A stretch of 27,909 nt of DNA from an uncultured Collinsella sp. (GTDB taxonomy: Bacteria > Actinomycetota > Coriobacteriia > Coriobacteriales > Coriobacteriaceae): NCBI GenBank assembly GCA_900545615.1, contig UQZM01000023.1:1-27909 (forward strand). Reading direction: 5' to 3'. The notes beneath the pieces were generated by a model that did not search any database, was not told the DNA's origin, and worked only from the letters and a program-made list of their open reading frames with translations. This document shows, piece after piece, positions 7,713 through 15,040 of this stretch (position 1 is the first letter of the stretch; the number at the start of each line of letters is the position of its first letter). The translations under genes were made by a program, and so were the position numbers.

Positions 7713-9062
7713 TTAGGCGGTGGCGCGGCCTAGCCAGTTGCCGCTGTGGTGGTAGATGGTGAACATCGTGGCCGTAATGAGCCAGGTTACGGGGTAGACC
7801 AGTAGTAGATGCTCGAGCGACGGATCGAAGGGCATGATCGCAAACACCCAGATCACCCTCAAGACAACGGTGCCAAAGATGGTGAGCATCATAGGCTGCA
7901 GACTCACGCCGGCGCCGCGAATGGAGCCCGACGCGTTCTCGATAATCGAGAAGATCGCGTAGAACGGCGCGATGAAATGAAGAATCGTCGTGGTGTACGC
8001 CGAAATCGAAGCATCGTCGACAAACAGACGCGACAACGGACCCGAGAACACCAGCAGCACGGCAGACAGGCCACCAATGAGCATAAACGACAGCACGAGC
8101 GACGTATGGTAGCCCTTGCGCATGCGCTCGTAGTTGCGCGCGCCAAAGTTCTGTGCCGAGAACGTGGTGATCGACACGCCGAGCGCCTCGGTAACCATCC
8201 AGATAATGCCATCCAGGCGCCCAGATAGACCCCAAGCAGTCGTGACATCGGCGCCAAACGAATTAACCGACACCTGGATCAACACGTTCGAGATCGAATA
8301 GGCAGCCGATTGAAAACCGAGTGGCAGACCACACGAGATCATACTCTTGCAAATACCGCGATCGATGCCGAGCCTAGACAGCGAAAGACGCCATGCACCC
8401 GGAGCGCGCATCATGCGCAACACGATCATCGTTGCATTGGAGCAAATGGTCAGCGCCACTGCGATGCCACAGCCCAGCGCCTCCATATGCAACACAGCGA
8501 CAAAGATGATATCCAGCACCACGTTAACCAGGCAGCCAGAGGCAATGATCACGGCGGGCCCGCGTGTGTCGCCCACGGCACGCAGCAGTGCGGTTCCCAT
8601 ATTAAGCAGCAGTGCCGCAACCATCGCGGCAAAATAACAGCGAGCATAGGCCACGCCCTCGGCCAATAGTTCATGCGGCGTGTTCATAAGCACCAGCATG
8701 GGCTCAACGAACACTATGCCAAGAATCGAGAAAACGATACCGCCCACCAGCGCAAGCGTCATGGCCGTATGGACCGAACGGCTCAGACGCTCATCATCGT
8801 GCTGGCCAAAAAACTGACCCGTGATAACGGCACAACCAGCGCCAACGCCAACGCAAAAGCCAATGCAGAGCTCGGTGAGGACCATCGTGGCTTGAATGCC
8901 GCCCAGCGCGAGCTTGCCGCCAAACTGACCGACAATATAGGTACCGATAAGCGTGTAGGCCTGCTGAAAAAACGAACTAAAAAAGATGGGAACGCACAGC
9001 GAAAGCAGCTGCTGCCAAATAACACCCTGCGTTACATCGATAGCCGTAGATTTCTTAGCCAC
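7713..9062 (-). CDS. MATE family multidrug/organic cation efflux transporter
   Basis: This integral membrane protein of 449 residues, from the preferred GTG start at 9062, exchanges organic cations or drugs for Na+ or H+. It has about twelve hydrophobic segments in two homologous halves, typical of MatE repeats. The first half carries QQAYTLIGTYIVGQFGG, corresponding to the family's VGR region, and the second half SIRGAG near the end. The ORF extends to an ATG at 9095, but the GTG has GGAGGG five bases upstream and begins MAKKST, so the longer form is unlikely. It resembles the DinF/NorM-like branch common in anaerobic gut bacteria; the substrate cannot be deduced. It stands alone, convergent with the broken cobO-like gene. 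Confidence 0.88.
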   Translation of the reverse strand: MAKKSTAIDVTQGVIWQQLLSLCVPIFFSSFFQQAYTLIGTYIVGQFGGKLALGGIQATMVLTELCIGFCVGVGAGCAVITGQFFGQHDDERLSRSVHTAMTLALVGGIVFSILGIVFVEPMLVLMNTPHELLAEGVAYARCYFAAMVAALLLNMGTALLRAVGDTRGPAVIIASGCLVNVVLDIIFVAVLHMEALGCGIAVALTICSNATMIVLRMMRAPGAWRLSLSRLGIDRGICKSMISCGLPLGFQSAAYSISNVLIQVSVNSFGADVTTAWGLSGRLDGIIWMVTEALGVSITTFSAQNFGARNYERMRKGYHTSLVLSFMLIGGLSAVLLVFSGPLSRLFVDDASISAYTTTILHFIAPFYAIFSIIENASGSIRGAGVSLQPMMLTIFGTVVLRVIWVFAIMPFDPSLEHLLLVYPVTWLITATMFTIYHHSGNWLGRATA

Positions 9063-9187
9063 ACGCCCTCCCCACACGCATACGTCAAACAACAAAACAG
9101 CAATTTAAAACCAAAGCCAAAACCAGCTTAGCACCGACTGGCGGCGACCGAAACACCCCGAATTAGAGCACGGTGCGGAATAACTGC

Positions 9188-10102
9188 CTAGTGATACAAA
9201 CCCGGCTGGTAGTGATACTCATTGCTCACGTGCGGGCAAAGCTGCCAAAAGGCAACGGCGCTCGCCGCGGCCACGTTAAGCGAATCGACCCCGTGCGCCA
9301 TCGGAATGCGCACCGCATGGTCACAGCCGGCAATGGTCTTGGCGCCCAAGCCGGCACCCTCGGTACCCATAAAGATTGCCAGGCGGTCAATCTCCTGCAG
9401 CACGGGATCGTCCAGCGATACGGAATCGTCCGTCAACGCCATAGCGGCACACGAAAAGCCGGCATCGTGCAGTGCCGCCAGCCCATCATGCGGCCATACG
9501 CGCGCCTCACTGCCAATACGCGTCCACGGAACCTGAAACACGGTGCCCATGCTCACGCGGGCCGAGCGACGGTACAACGGGTCGCAGCACGTCGGGCTGA
9601 CCAAAATACCGTCAACGTTCAATGCGGCAGCCGAGCGAAAAATCGCGCCAACATTGGTGTGATCGACAATACCCTCAAGCACGCACACACGCACCGGACG
9701 ATCCCCCGCCGCCTCGACGACGCCGCCCAAGAACTCATCAACCGGAATCTGACGCGGGCGACGGAACGCCGCGAGCGCACCACGCGTCACGTTAAAGCCC
9801 GTCAAATGCTCCATGAGCTCCATGGAGGCCACGAACACAGGAACAGGACCCGCGCCCTCGCGCACAACCAGGCGCTCGAACAGCGGCATCATCTGATCGA
9901 GCCAGCGTTCGCCCAACAGAAAGCTCACCGGCTCGTATCCGGCGCGCACGGCACGCTCGATGACCTTGGCGCTCTCCGCAATAAAGATGCCCTTTTGCGG
10001 CTCCAGCACGCAGCGCAGCTCGCGCTCGGTCAGTCGCACATAGGCATCGAGCCGCTCGTCCTCGAGCGAATCAATTCGCAGAACCTCAACGGCATCAGTC
10101 AT
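9188..10102 (-). CDS. TrmH/SpoU family RNA 2'-O-methyltransferase
   Basis: This probable S-adenosylmethionine-dependent RNA ribose methyltransferase has a SPOUT trefoil-knot fold. The three SpoU motifs are present in order in the C-terminal half: NVGAIFRSAAALNVDGI, MGTEGAGL, and IPMAHGVDSLNVAAASAV. The N-terminal part matches a substrate-binding extension (KGIFIAESAKVIERA). From the ATG at 10102 it is 304 residues. The ORF continues to 10135, but that extension is Cys/Gly-rich and unlike the family, so the inner ATG is favoured even though its ribosome binding site is weak. The RNA target (23S rRNA or tRNA) cannot be assigned. It lies downstream of folA with a weak hairpin between. Confidence 0.85.
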   Translation of the reverse strand: MTDAVEVLRIDSLEDERLDAYVRLTERELRCVLEPQKGIFIAESAKVIERAVRAGYEPVSFLLGERWLDQMMPLFERLVVREGAGPVPVFVASMELMEHLTGFNVTRGALAAFRRPRQIPVDEFLGGVVEAAGDRPVRVCVLEGIVDHTNVGAIFRSAAALNVDGILVSPTCCDPLYRRSARVSMGTVFQVPWTRIGSEARVWPHDGLAALHDAGFSCAAMALTDDSVSLDDPVLQEIDRLAIFMGTEGAGLGAKTIAGCDHAVRIPMAHGVDSLNVAAASAVAFWQLCPHVSNEYHYQPGLYH

Positions 10103-10148
10103 AGCAGCCAGCCCACACCCTTCTGTACAGCACATCTATACCAAACGA

Positions 10149-10167
10149 GGCGACGCTAAGCGCCGCC
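10149..10167 (-). terminator. weak hairpin after folA
   Basis: GGCGGCGC and GCGTCGCC on the minus strand form an 8-bp stem with one G-U pair and a 3-base loop, followed by CGTTTGG. It lies between folA and the methyltransferase gene. The T-run is poor, so termination may be partial. Confidence 0.35.
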
Positions 10168-10211
10168 CCATGCATTCAATCAACCCGATGATACCGTTCA
10201 CGCCAGGCTGT

Positions 10212-10730
10212 TTACGCCTCAACGCGACGATACGTCACGAACTCATAATCGACACCCTCGTCGCCCTCGCCCAAGGCAATCGTGGCAACACCGCCACGCC
10301 ACGCAATCTCCCACGCGGAATCGGCGTCCAAGTCGGGAAAGTACGTGTCCACGGCATGGGTGCAATGGTTGTGCGTGACCTCGGCCTCGGCGCAATACGG
10401 CAAAAACTGCCGATACACCTCACCGCCACCGATCACCCAGGCAACAGGCTCATCGGCTACCGCGGCGAGCGCCTCGTCGATACTATGCACCACGTCGACG
10501 CCCTCGAGGGCAAAGCTCTCGTCGCGCGTAAGCACGATATTGCGGCGGTTCTTAAGCGGACGCCCGCCGGGAAAACTCAACAGGGTCTTGCGTCCCAGGA
10601 TGACCGGGCACCCCTTGGTACACGCCACAAAATGGCGCATATCGGCGCGATTGGACACGACCATGTCGCCCTCGCAACCAATGCCCCAGTCATCGCACAC
10701 GGCGACAATAGCAGAAAGCTTACACGTCAT
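10212..10730 (-). CDS. folA: dihydrofolate reductase
   Basis: The enzyme reduces dihydrofolate to tetrahydrofolate with NADPH, regenerating the folate oxidised by thymidylate synthase, whose gene is immediately upstream. From the ATG at 10730 it is 172 residues. The N-terminal LSAIVAVCDDWGIG matches the family's first strand and Met20-type loop. Asp30 in RADMRHF is the expected catalytic acid. GRKTLLSFPGGRPL carries the NADPH-binding segment, VIGGGEVYRQFLP is the GG motif, and VDTYFPDL lies near the end. A GTG at 10739, directly after the thyA stop, is in frame, but the ATG at 10730 has TAGGTG at a normal distance and gives a more typical N terminus. Translation is probably coupled to thyA. 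Confidence 0.94.
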   Translation of the reverse strand: MTCKLSAIVAVCDDWGIGCEGDMVVSNRADMRHFVACTKGCPVILGRKTLLSFPGGRPLKNRRNIVLTRDESFALEGVDVVHSIDEALAAVADEPVAWVIGGGEVYRQFLPYCAEAEVTHNHCTHAVDTYFPDLDADSAWEIAWRGGVATIALGEGDEGVDYEFVTYRRVEA

Positions 10731-10739
10731 GCGCGTCAC

Positions 10740-11588
10740 CTACACCGCAATGGGGATGTTCTTAACCTGCGGACCGTGCTCATAGCCCTCAACGATCAGG
10801 TCATCGGTCGTAAACGCGTAGAAATCATGCACATCGGGGTTAAGCGTTACTTTGGGAGCCGCAAACTGCGGACGCTCGATAAGCTCGCGGACGATATCGA
10901 CATGACGGTCGTAGATATGGGCGTCGGCGATCACGTGCAGCAGCTCGCCGGGAATCATATCGACGGACTGCGCGACCATCATCAGCAAAATGGCATACTG
11001 GCACACGTTCCAGTTGTTCGCGGCCAAAATGTCCTGGCTGCGCTGGTTGAGAATCATATTGAGCGTCGGTTTGTCATCCTGCGGGCGCTGCGTGACGTTA
11101 TACGTCACGCTGTAGGCGCACGGGTACAGGTGCATCTCGGACAGGTCGCTAAACACATAGGTGTTCGTCATAATGCGGCGGCTGTACGGCGTGTGCTTAA
11201 GGTCGTACAGCACGCGGTCCATCTGGTCAAAGTCGCCCTCGGCATAATGGCTCTTCTGCCCAATCTGATACCCGTAGGCCTTGCCGATGGAGCCGGTCTC
11301 GTCAGCCCACTCATCCCAAATATGACTATTGAGGTCATGCACGTTATTGGACTTCTTTTGATAGATCCACAGGATCTCGTCCATAGCAGATTTGAGGGCC
11401 GTACGACGCAGGGTGAGCGCGGGGAACTCCTCACGTAGGTCATAGCGTGCCGTAACGCCAAAGTTTTTAATGGTATAGGCAGGGGTGCCGTCCTCCCACA
11501 CCGGGCGGACCTTTTGGCCCTCGGTGGTGGTGCCATGGTCCAGAATATCGCGGCACATGGTTACAAACTGTTGATCAGCCTTGCTCAT
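10740..11588 (-). CDS. thyA: thymidylate synthase (ThyA type)
   Basis: The enzyme converts dUMP and methylene-tetrahydrofolate to dTMP and dihydrofolate. From the ATG at 11588, preceded by AGGAGGG, it is 282 residues. The catalytic cysteine is Cys157 in HLYPCAYS, a context like the B. subtilis ThyA form (PCVYE) rather than the PCH of E. coli. The dUMP phosphate site is QRSQD at 182-186. The C terminus (VKNIPIAV) ends in the family's closing AV/AI. The longer ORF from 11624 lacks a ribosome binding site. The adjacent folA forms a two-gene thymidylate/folate operon. The gene diverges from the DUF134-Nif gene. Confidence 0.95.
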   Translation of the reverse strand: MSKADQQFVTMCRDILDHGTTTEGQKVRPVWEDGTPAYTIKNFGVTARYDLREEFPALTLRRTALKSAMDEILWIYQKKSNNVHDLNSHIWDEWADETGSIGKAYGYQIGQKSHYAEGDFDQMDRVLYDLKHTPYSRRIMTNTYVFSDLSEMHLYPCAYSVTYNVTQRPQDDKPTLNMILNQRSQDILAANNWNVCQYAILLMMVAQSVDMIPGELLHVIADAHIYDRHVDIVRELIERPQFAAPKVTLNPDVHDFYAFTTDDLIVEGYEHGPQVKNIPIAV

Positions 11589-11622
11589 TGACCCTCCTGT
11601 CAGTTGCCTATAGGCGAGATTC

Positions 11623-11628
11623 ATTGTA
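11623..11628 (-). promoter_or_regulatory. possible -10 box of thyA-folA
   Basis: TACAAT on the minus strand is a good -10 hexamer 35 bp upstream of the thyA start. The sequence 17 bp further upstream (GTGGGG) is a poor -35 box, so the call rests on the -10 alone. Confidence 0.4.
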
Positions 11629-11673
11629 GCCCAGGCATACTCGACCCCACAGCCCTAACATAAGCCGTCATTT

Positions 11674-11689
11674 TCTGACATATGCCAGA
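11674..11689. promoter_or_regulatory. palindromic operator, upstream copy
   Basis: TCTGACATATGCCAGA is a 16-bp near-perfect palindrome. It matches a second copy 53 bp downstream, centre to centre, and ends six bases before the putative -35 box of the DUF134-Nif gene. Confidence 0.6.
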
Positions 11690-11695
11690 AATCTC

Positions 11696-11723
11696 TTGCG
11701 CAAATCCGCACGTTCGCTATTCT
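11696..11723 (+). promoter_or_regulatory. putative promoter of DUF134-Nif gene
   Basis: TTGCGC (11696-11701) and TATTCT (11718-11723) are spaced by 16 bp. The predicted transcription start, near 11730, falls inside the downstream palindrome. The boxes are imperfect, but the position between the two operators supports the call. Confidence 0.5.
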
Positions 11724-11726
11724 ATT

Positions 11727-11742
11727 GTTGACATATGTCAGA
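11727..11742. promoter_or_regulatory. palindromic operator, downstream copy
   Basis: GTTGACATATGTCAGA contains the perfect 12-bp palindrome TGACATATGTCA. It shares 13 of 16 positions with the copy at 11674-11689. It overlaps the predicted transcription start and ends just before the ribosome binding site, a repression-compatible position. Confidence 0.65.
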
Positions 11743-11754
11743 TTTGGAGAGTGT

Positions 11755-12519
11755 ATGGCTGGAAGACGCGAAAAACTGCGCCGCGTTGGGATCATCCCCG
11801 AATATCGCGGCTTTACCCCCGATGGCCTTGCCAGCGGAGACGCTATCGATATGACGGTCGATGAGCTCGAAGCACTGCGCCTGTGCGATCTGGAGGGCCT
11901 CAATCAGGAGGCCGTCGCCCTGCACATGGGCATCGCCCGCGCCACGGTGGCGGCAATCAGCAGTCGCGCGCATCGCAAGGTGGCAAACGCGCTGGTCAAC
12001 GGACGAGCGCTCGTCATCGAGGGCGGCAATATCGCATACTCCCCCATCACCACGACAACGGCCGCATGGCCAGCAAAGGAGGTCGGCACCATGAGGGTGG
12101 CAACCACGTACGACAACGGCAACATCTTTATGCACTTTGGCCGCAGCGAGCAGTTCAAGATCTACGACATTCAGGATGGCAAGGTGCTCAACGAGCAGGT
12201 CGTGGGCACCGGCGGCACCGGCCACGGCGCCCTTGCGGGTCTACTCGCCGACGGCGGTGTGGACACGCTCATCTGCGGCGGCATCGGCGGTGGCGCCATC
12301 AACGCGCTCGCCCAGGCTGGCATCACCGTCTATGCCGGCGCCCAGGGCAGCTGCAATGCGTGCGTCAAGGCGCTCATCGCCGGCACGCTTGTACAGAACG
12401 GCGAGGCCACGTGCGGCTGCCACGGCCACGACCACGAGCACATCCACGAGCATGGCGAGTCCTGCGGTTGCCACGGTCACCACGAGTACGAAGGCCACGA
12501 GGGCTGCGGCTGCCACTAA
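11755..12519 (+). CDS. DUF134 DNA-binding / NifX-NifB-like fusion protein with Cys-His tail
   Basis: The protein is 254 residues from the ATG at 11755 (GGAG six bases upstream). Residues 1-100 are DUF134: REKLRRVGIIPEYRGF, then MTVDELEALRLCDLEGLNQE and a sigma-region-4-like helix-turn-helix with IARATVAAISSRAHRKVA. Residues 113-215 match the dinitrogenase iron-molybdenum cofactor domain of NifX, NifB and NafY, with FMHFGRSEQFKIYDI and CGGIGGGAINAL. Residues 220-254 are a Cys/His-rich tail with three CGCH motifs and HDHEHIHEH, a likely metal-binding segment. No nitrogenase genes are near, so a metal- or cluster-responsive regulator is more plausible than nitrogen fixation. Paired palindromes at its promoter suggest autoregulation. 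The function is inferred from domains. Confidence 0.85.
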   Translation: MAGRREKLRRVGIIPEYRGFTPDGLASGDAIDMTVDELEALRLCDLEGLNQEAVALHMGIARATVAAISSRAHRKVANALVNGRALVIEGGNIAYSPITTTTAAWPAKEVGTMRVATTYDNGNIFMHFGRSEQFKIYDIQDGKVLNEQVVGTGGTGHGALAGLLADGGVDTLICGGIGGGAINALAQAGITVYAGAQGSCNACVKALIAGTLVQNGEATCGCHGHDHEHIHEHGESCGCHGHHEYEGHEGCGCH

Positions 12520-12575
12520 AGGCAAGCAACGGCGCCGACGCTCGTCTAGCCAAGCAATCTCAACACGGCATAACA

Positions 12576-12613
12576 ACAAAGGCCGCGCGGAATATACTCC
12601 GCGCGGCCTTTGT
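12576..12613. terminator. bidirectional intrinsic terminator
   Basis: A perfect 16-bp stem (12576-12591 with 12598-12613) with a 6-base loop is built from GGCCGCGCGG and its complement. It lies between the convergent DUF134-Nif gene and ffh. Short T/A-rich tails on both sides suit both directions; it marks the end of the long minus-strand block. Confidence 0.85.
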
Positions 12614-12636
12614 CATAAATAGATCAAACAGATCCA

Positions 12637-14112
12637 TTACCTCTTATTGCGCATCTGCGCTTCCATCTGGCGCAGCAGGTCCATATCGGACTTGGGGCCG
12701 CCCGTTCCCAGGCCGCCCATGCCGCCCAGACCCATGGCGTCCAGACCGGGAATGTTGGGCATGCGCATCTTCTTGCCCTTCTTACCCTTTTTGCCCTTCT
12801 TGCCGCCAGCCTGCGCCTGATTGGCCATCGTGCGCATACGGCCCATCATCTTGTTCATCTCGCCCCACTGCTTCATAAGGCTGTTGACCTCGGTGGGGGT
12901 CACGCCGGCGCCCTTGGCAATACGAGCGCGGCGCTGACCGTTGATGATGGAGGGACGCAGGCGCTCCTCCTTGGTCATCGACATTATGATGGCCTCGTTC
13001 TTATCGAAGATGCCCTCATCCAGATTGCCGCCCATCTGGTTGAGCGCGCGCTGGCCGCCGGGCAGCATGCCCAGAATACCCTTCATGCCGCCCATCTTCT
13101 TGACGGCCTTCATCTGGTCGAGCATGTCGTTCATGGTAAAGCCCTCGCGCAGCATGCGCTCGGCAGCCTCGAGCTGCTCGGCGTCGGCTGCCTCCTGGGC
13201 CTTCTCGATGATGCCGACAACATCGCCCATGCCCAAGATGCGCTTGGCCATGCGGTCGGGATAGAACGGCTCCAGCGAATCGGGTTTCTCGCCCATGCTA
13301 ACAAACTTGATGGGCTTGCCGGTCACCTGGCGCACGGAAAGCGCGCCGCCGCCACGGGCGTCGCCGTCGAGCTTGGAGATGATCACGCCGTCAAAGTCGG
13401 TGCGCTCGGCGAAGGTCGAGACGACGTTGACGATGTCCTGGCCGGTCATGGCATCGACGACCATCAGCACCTGATCGGGCTTGACGGCCTTCTTGATGTC
13501 CACGGCCTCCTGCATCATCTGCTCGTCGATCTGCAAACGACCGGCGGTATCGACGATGACCACGTCACGCAGGTGGTCAACGGCCTCCTGAATGGCGCCC
13601 TTGGCGATGTCAACCGGGTGCTCGCCATCGCCACGGAAGACCGGCACGCCAATCTCTCCGCCAAGCGTGGCCAGCTGGTCGGCAGCGGCGGGACGGTAGA
13701 CGTCGCACGCGGCGAGCAGCGGTGAGCGGCCCTGCTTCTTGAGCAGGTAGGCCAGCTTTACGGCCGCCGTGGTCTTACCGGAGCCCTGCAGGCCCACGAG
13801 CATGATGACATTGGGAATGCGATTGCTAAAGACGAGCTTGCTCTCGGTTGAGCCAAGCATCTCGGTGAGCTCGTCGAGCACGATCTTGACGACGTTTTGC
13901 GCCGGCGACAGCGACTCCATGACCTCGGCGGTCATGCAGCGCTCCTTGGTCTTGGCGACGAACTCCTTGACGACCTTAAAGTTAACGTCGGCCTCGAGCA
14001 GCGCCATGCGAATATCGCGCATGGCCGAAGTAATATCGGCCTCGGTCAGCTTGCCCTTGCCGCGCAGGCGGTCAAATGTGTCGTTGAGGCGATCGCTCAG
14101 GGAATCAAACAC
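12637..14112 (-). CDS. ffh: signal recognition particle protein Ffh (SRP54)
   Basis: This GTPase binds signal sequences of nascent membrane proteins on ribosomes and, with 4.5S RNA, delivers them to the FtsY receptor. The protein is 491 residues. It has an N domain (1-about 90), a G domain with P-loop GLQGSGKTT at 107-115, then DTAGRL and SKLDGDARGG, and a methionine-rich M domain with MLDQMKAVKKMGG. The tail is basic and Gly/Met-rich (repeated GKK, then MGLGGMGG). The start is GTG at 14112 with AAGGAG six bases upstream, ten bases after the ftsY stop, so the targeting factor and its receptor are co-transcribed. It is the last gene of the block. Confidence 0.97.
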   Translation of the reverse strand: MFDSLSDRLNDTFDRLRGKGKLTEADITSAMRDIRMALLEADVNFKVVKEFVAKTKERCMTAEVMESLSPAQNVVKIVLDELTEMLGSTESKLVFSNRIPNVIMLVGLQGSGKTTAAVKLAYLLKKQGRSPLLAACDVYRPAAADQLATLGGEIGVPVFRGDGEHPVDIAKGAIQEAVDHLRDVVIVDTAGRLQIDEQMMQEAVDIKKAVKPDQVLMVVDAMTGQDIVNVVSTFAERTDFDGVIISKLDGDARGGGALSVRQVTGKPIKFVSMGEKPDSLEPFYPDRMAKRILGMGDVVGIIEKAQEAADAEQLEAAERMLREGFTMNDMLDQMKAVKKMGGMKGILGMLPGGQRALNQMGGNLDEGIFDKNEAIIMSMTKEERLRPSIINGQRRARIAKGAGVTPTEVNSLMKQWGEMNKMMGRMRTMANQAQAGGKKGKKGKKGKKMRMPNIPGLDAMGLGGMGGLGTGGPKSDMDLLRQMEAQMRNKR

Positions 14113-14122
14113 TAGTCACTCC

Positions 14123-15040
14123 TTAATTGGACTCGCCCACCAGGGCGCGGCAGAAATCTTTGGCATTGAACTCCTGCAGGTCATCGACCTGCTCGCCCAC
14201 GCCGACGCGCAGGATCGGGAGCTTGAGCTTCTCGGCCACGGCCATGGCGATGCCGCCCTTTGCCGTGCCGTCGAGCTTCGTCATGATAATACCGTCCAGG
14301 CCCAGCGCCTCGTTAAACTCGAGCGCCTGGTTCAGACCGTTCTGGCCGGTGGCGGCATCGATCACGAGCACGACTGAGACGGGCATGGGGCCGGCGGCCA
14401 TATTGGCGGCGCGCTTACGCGTCACGTTAACCACCTTGGCAAGCTCGCGCATGAGCTCAGGGCTCGTGTGCAGACGGCCGGCGGTATCGATAAGCACCAG
14501 GTCGCTGCCGCGCTTGTCGGCCTCGTCGAGCACGTCGTAGCAAACACTTGCCGGGTCGGAGCCGCGGTCGCGCTTGATGACGGGGACGCCAGCGCGCTGG
14601 CCCCACACATCGAGCTGCTCGATAGCGGCAGCACGGAAGGTATCGGCCGAACCGATCACGACGTTCTTGCCGCGGGCGGCCATGGCGCTCGCGATCTTAC
14701 CGACCGTCGTGGTCTTGCCGGCACCGTTAATGCCCACAAACAGCACGCAGCTCGGCGTATCGGAAAACGGATCGCGCTCGATGGGCACAAAGTGCTGCTC
14801 GAGCTGCTCGGCCAGGGCACGGCGAAGCTGCGGAGCGGTCTTGAGGTTCTTCTTGGCCGCGGCATCGCGCAGGTCATCGGAGACCTTGATAGCGACCTCG
14901 GCGCCCATGTCACCCATGACGAGGGTGTCCTCCAGGTCCTCCCAAAAATCCTCGTCGACCTCGCCGCCAAAGTAGAAGACCTCGTTGAGGGCCTCGCGGC
15001 TGCGCTCAAGTCCGCGCGAGAGAGCATCGAAGAATCCCAT
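14123..15040 (-). CDS. ftsY: SRP receptor FtsY
   Basis: FtsY is the membrane-associated GTPase that docks Ffh-bound ribosomes at the translocon. The 305 residues represent the short form, lacking the long acidic A domain of E. coli. The N domain covers about 1-90. P-loop GINGAGKTTT is at 103-112, followed by DTAGRL, TKLDGTAKGG and the closing GVGEQVDDLQEF. Its ATG at 15040 shares one base with the smc stop codon (TAATG), indicating translational coupling. FtsY and Ffh would act as a pair on the same messenger. Confidence 0.97.
   Translation of the reverse strand: MGFFDALSRGLERSREALNEVFYFGGEVDEDFWEDLEDTLVMGDMGAEVAIKVSDDLRDAAAKKNLKTAPQLRRALAEQLEQHFVPIERDPFSDTPSCVLFVGINGAGKTTTVGKIASAMAARGKNVVIGSADTFRAAAIEQLDVWGQRAGVPVIKRDRGSDPASVCYDVLDEADKRGSDLVLIDTAGRLHTSPELMRELAKVVNVTRKRAANMAAGPMPVSVVLVIDAATGQNGLNQALEFNEALGLDGIIMTKLDGTAKGGIAMAVAEKLKLPILRVGVGEQVDDLQEFNAKDFCRALVGESN

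Noticed and set aside
10740..11588. Loss of the catalytic site in ThyA because the E. coli PCH motif is absent
   Set aside because: The cysteine is present as PCAYS, which matches the B. subtilis ThyA type (PCVYE), so the enzyme looks intact.
11728..11733. TTGACA as the -35 box of the DUF134-Nif gene
   Set aside because: It is only 21 bp from the start codon, so the -10 box would fall over the ATG; it is better explained as part of the palindrome.
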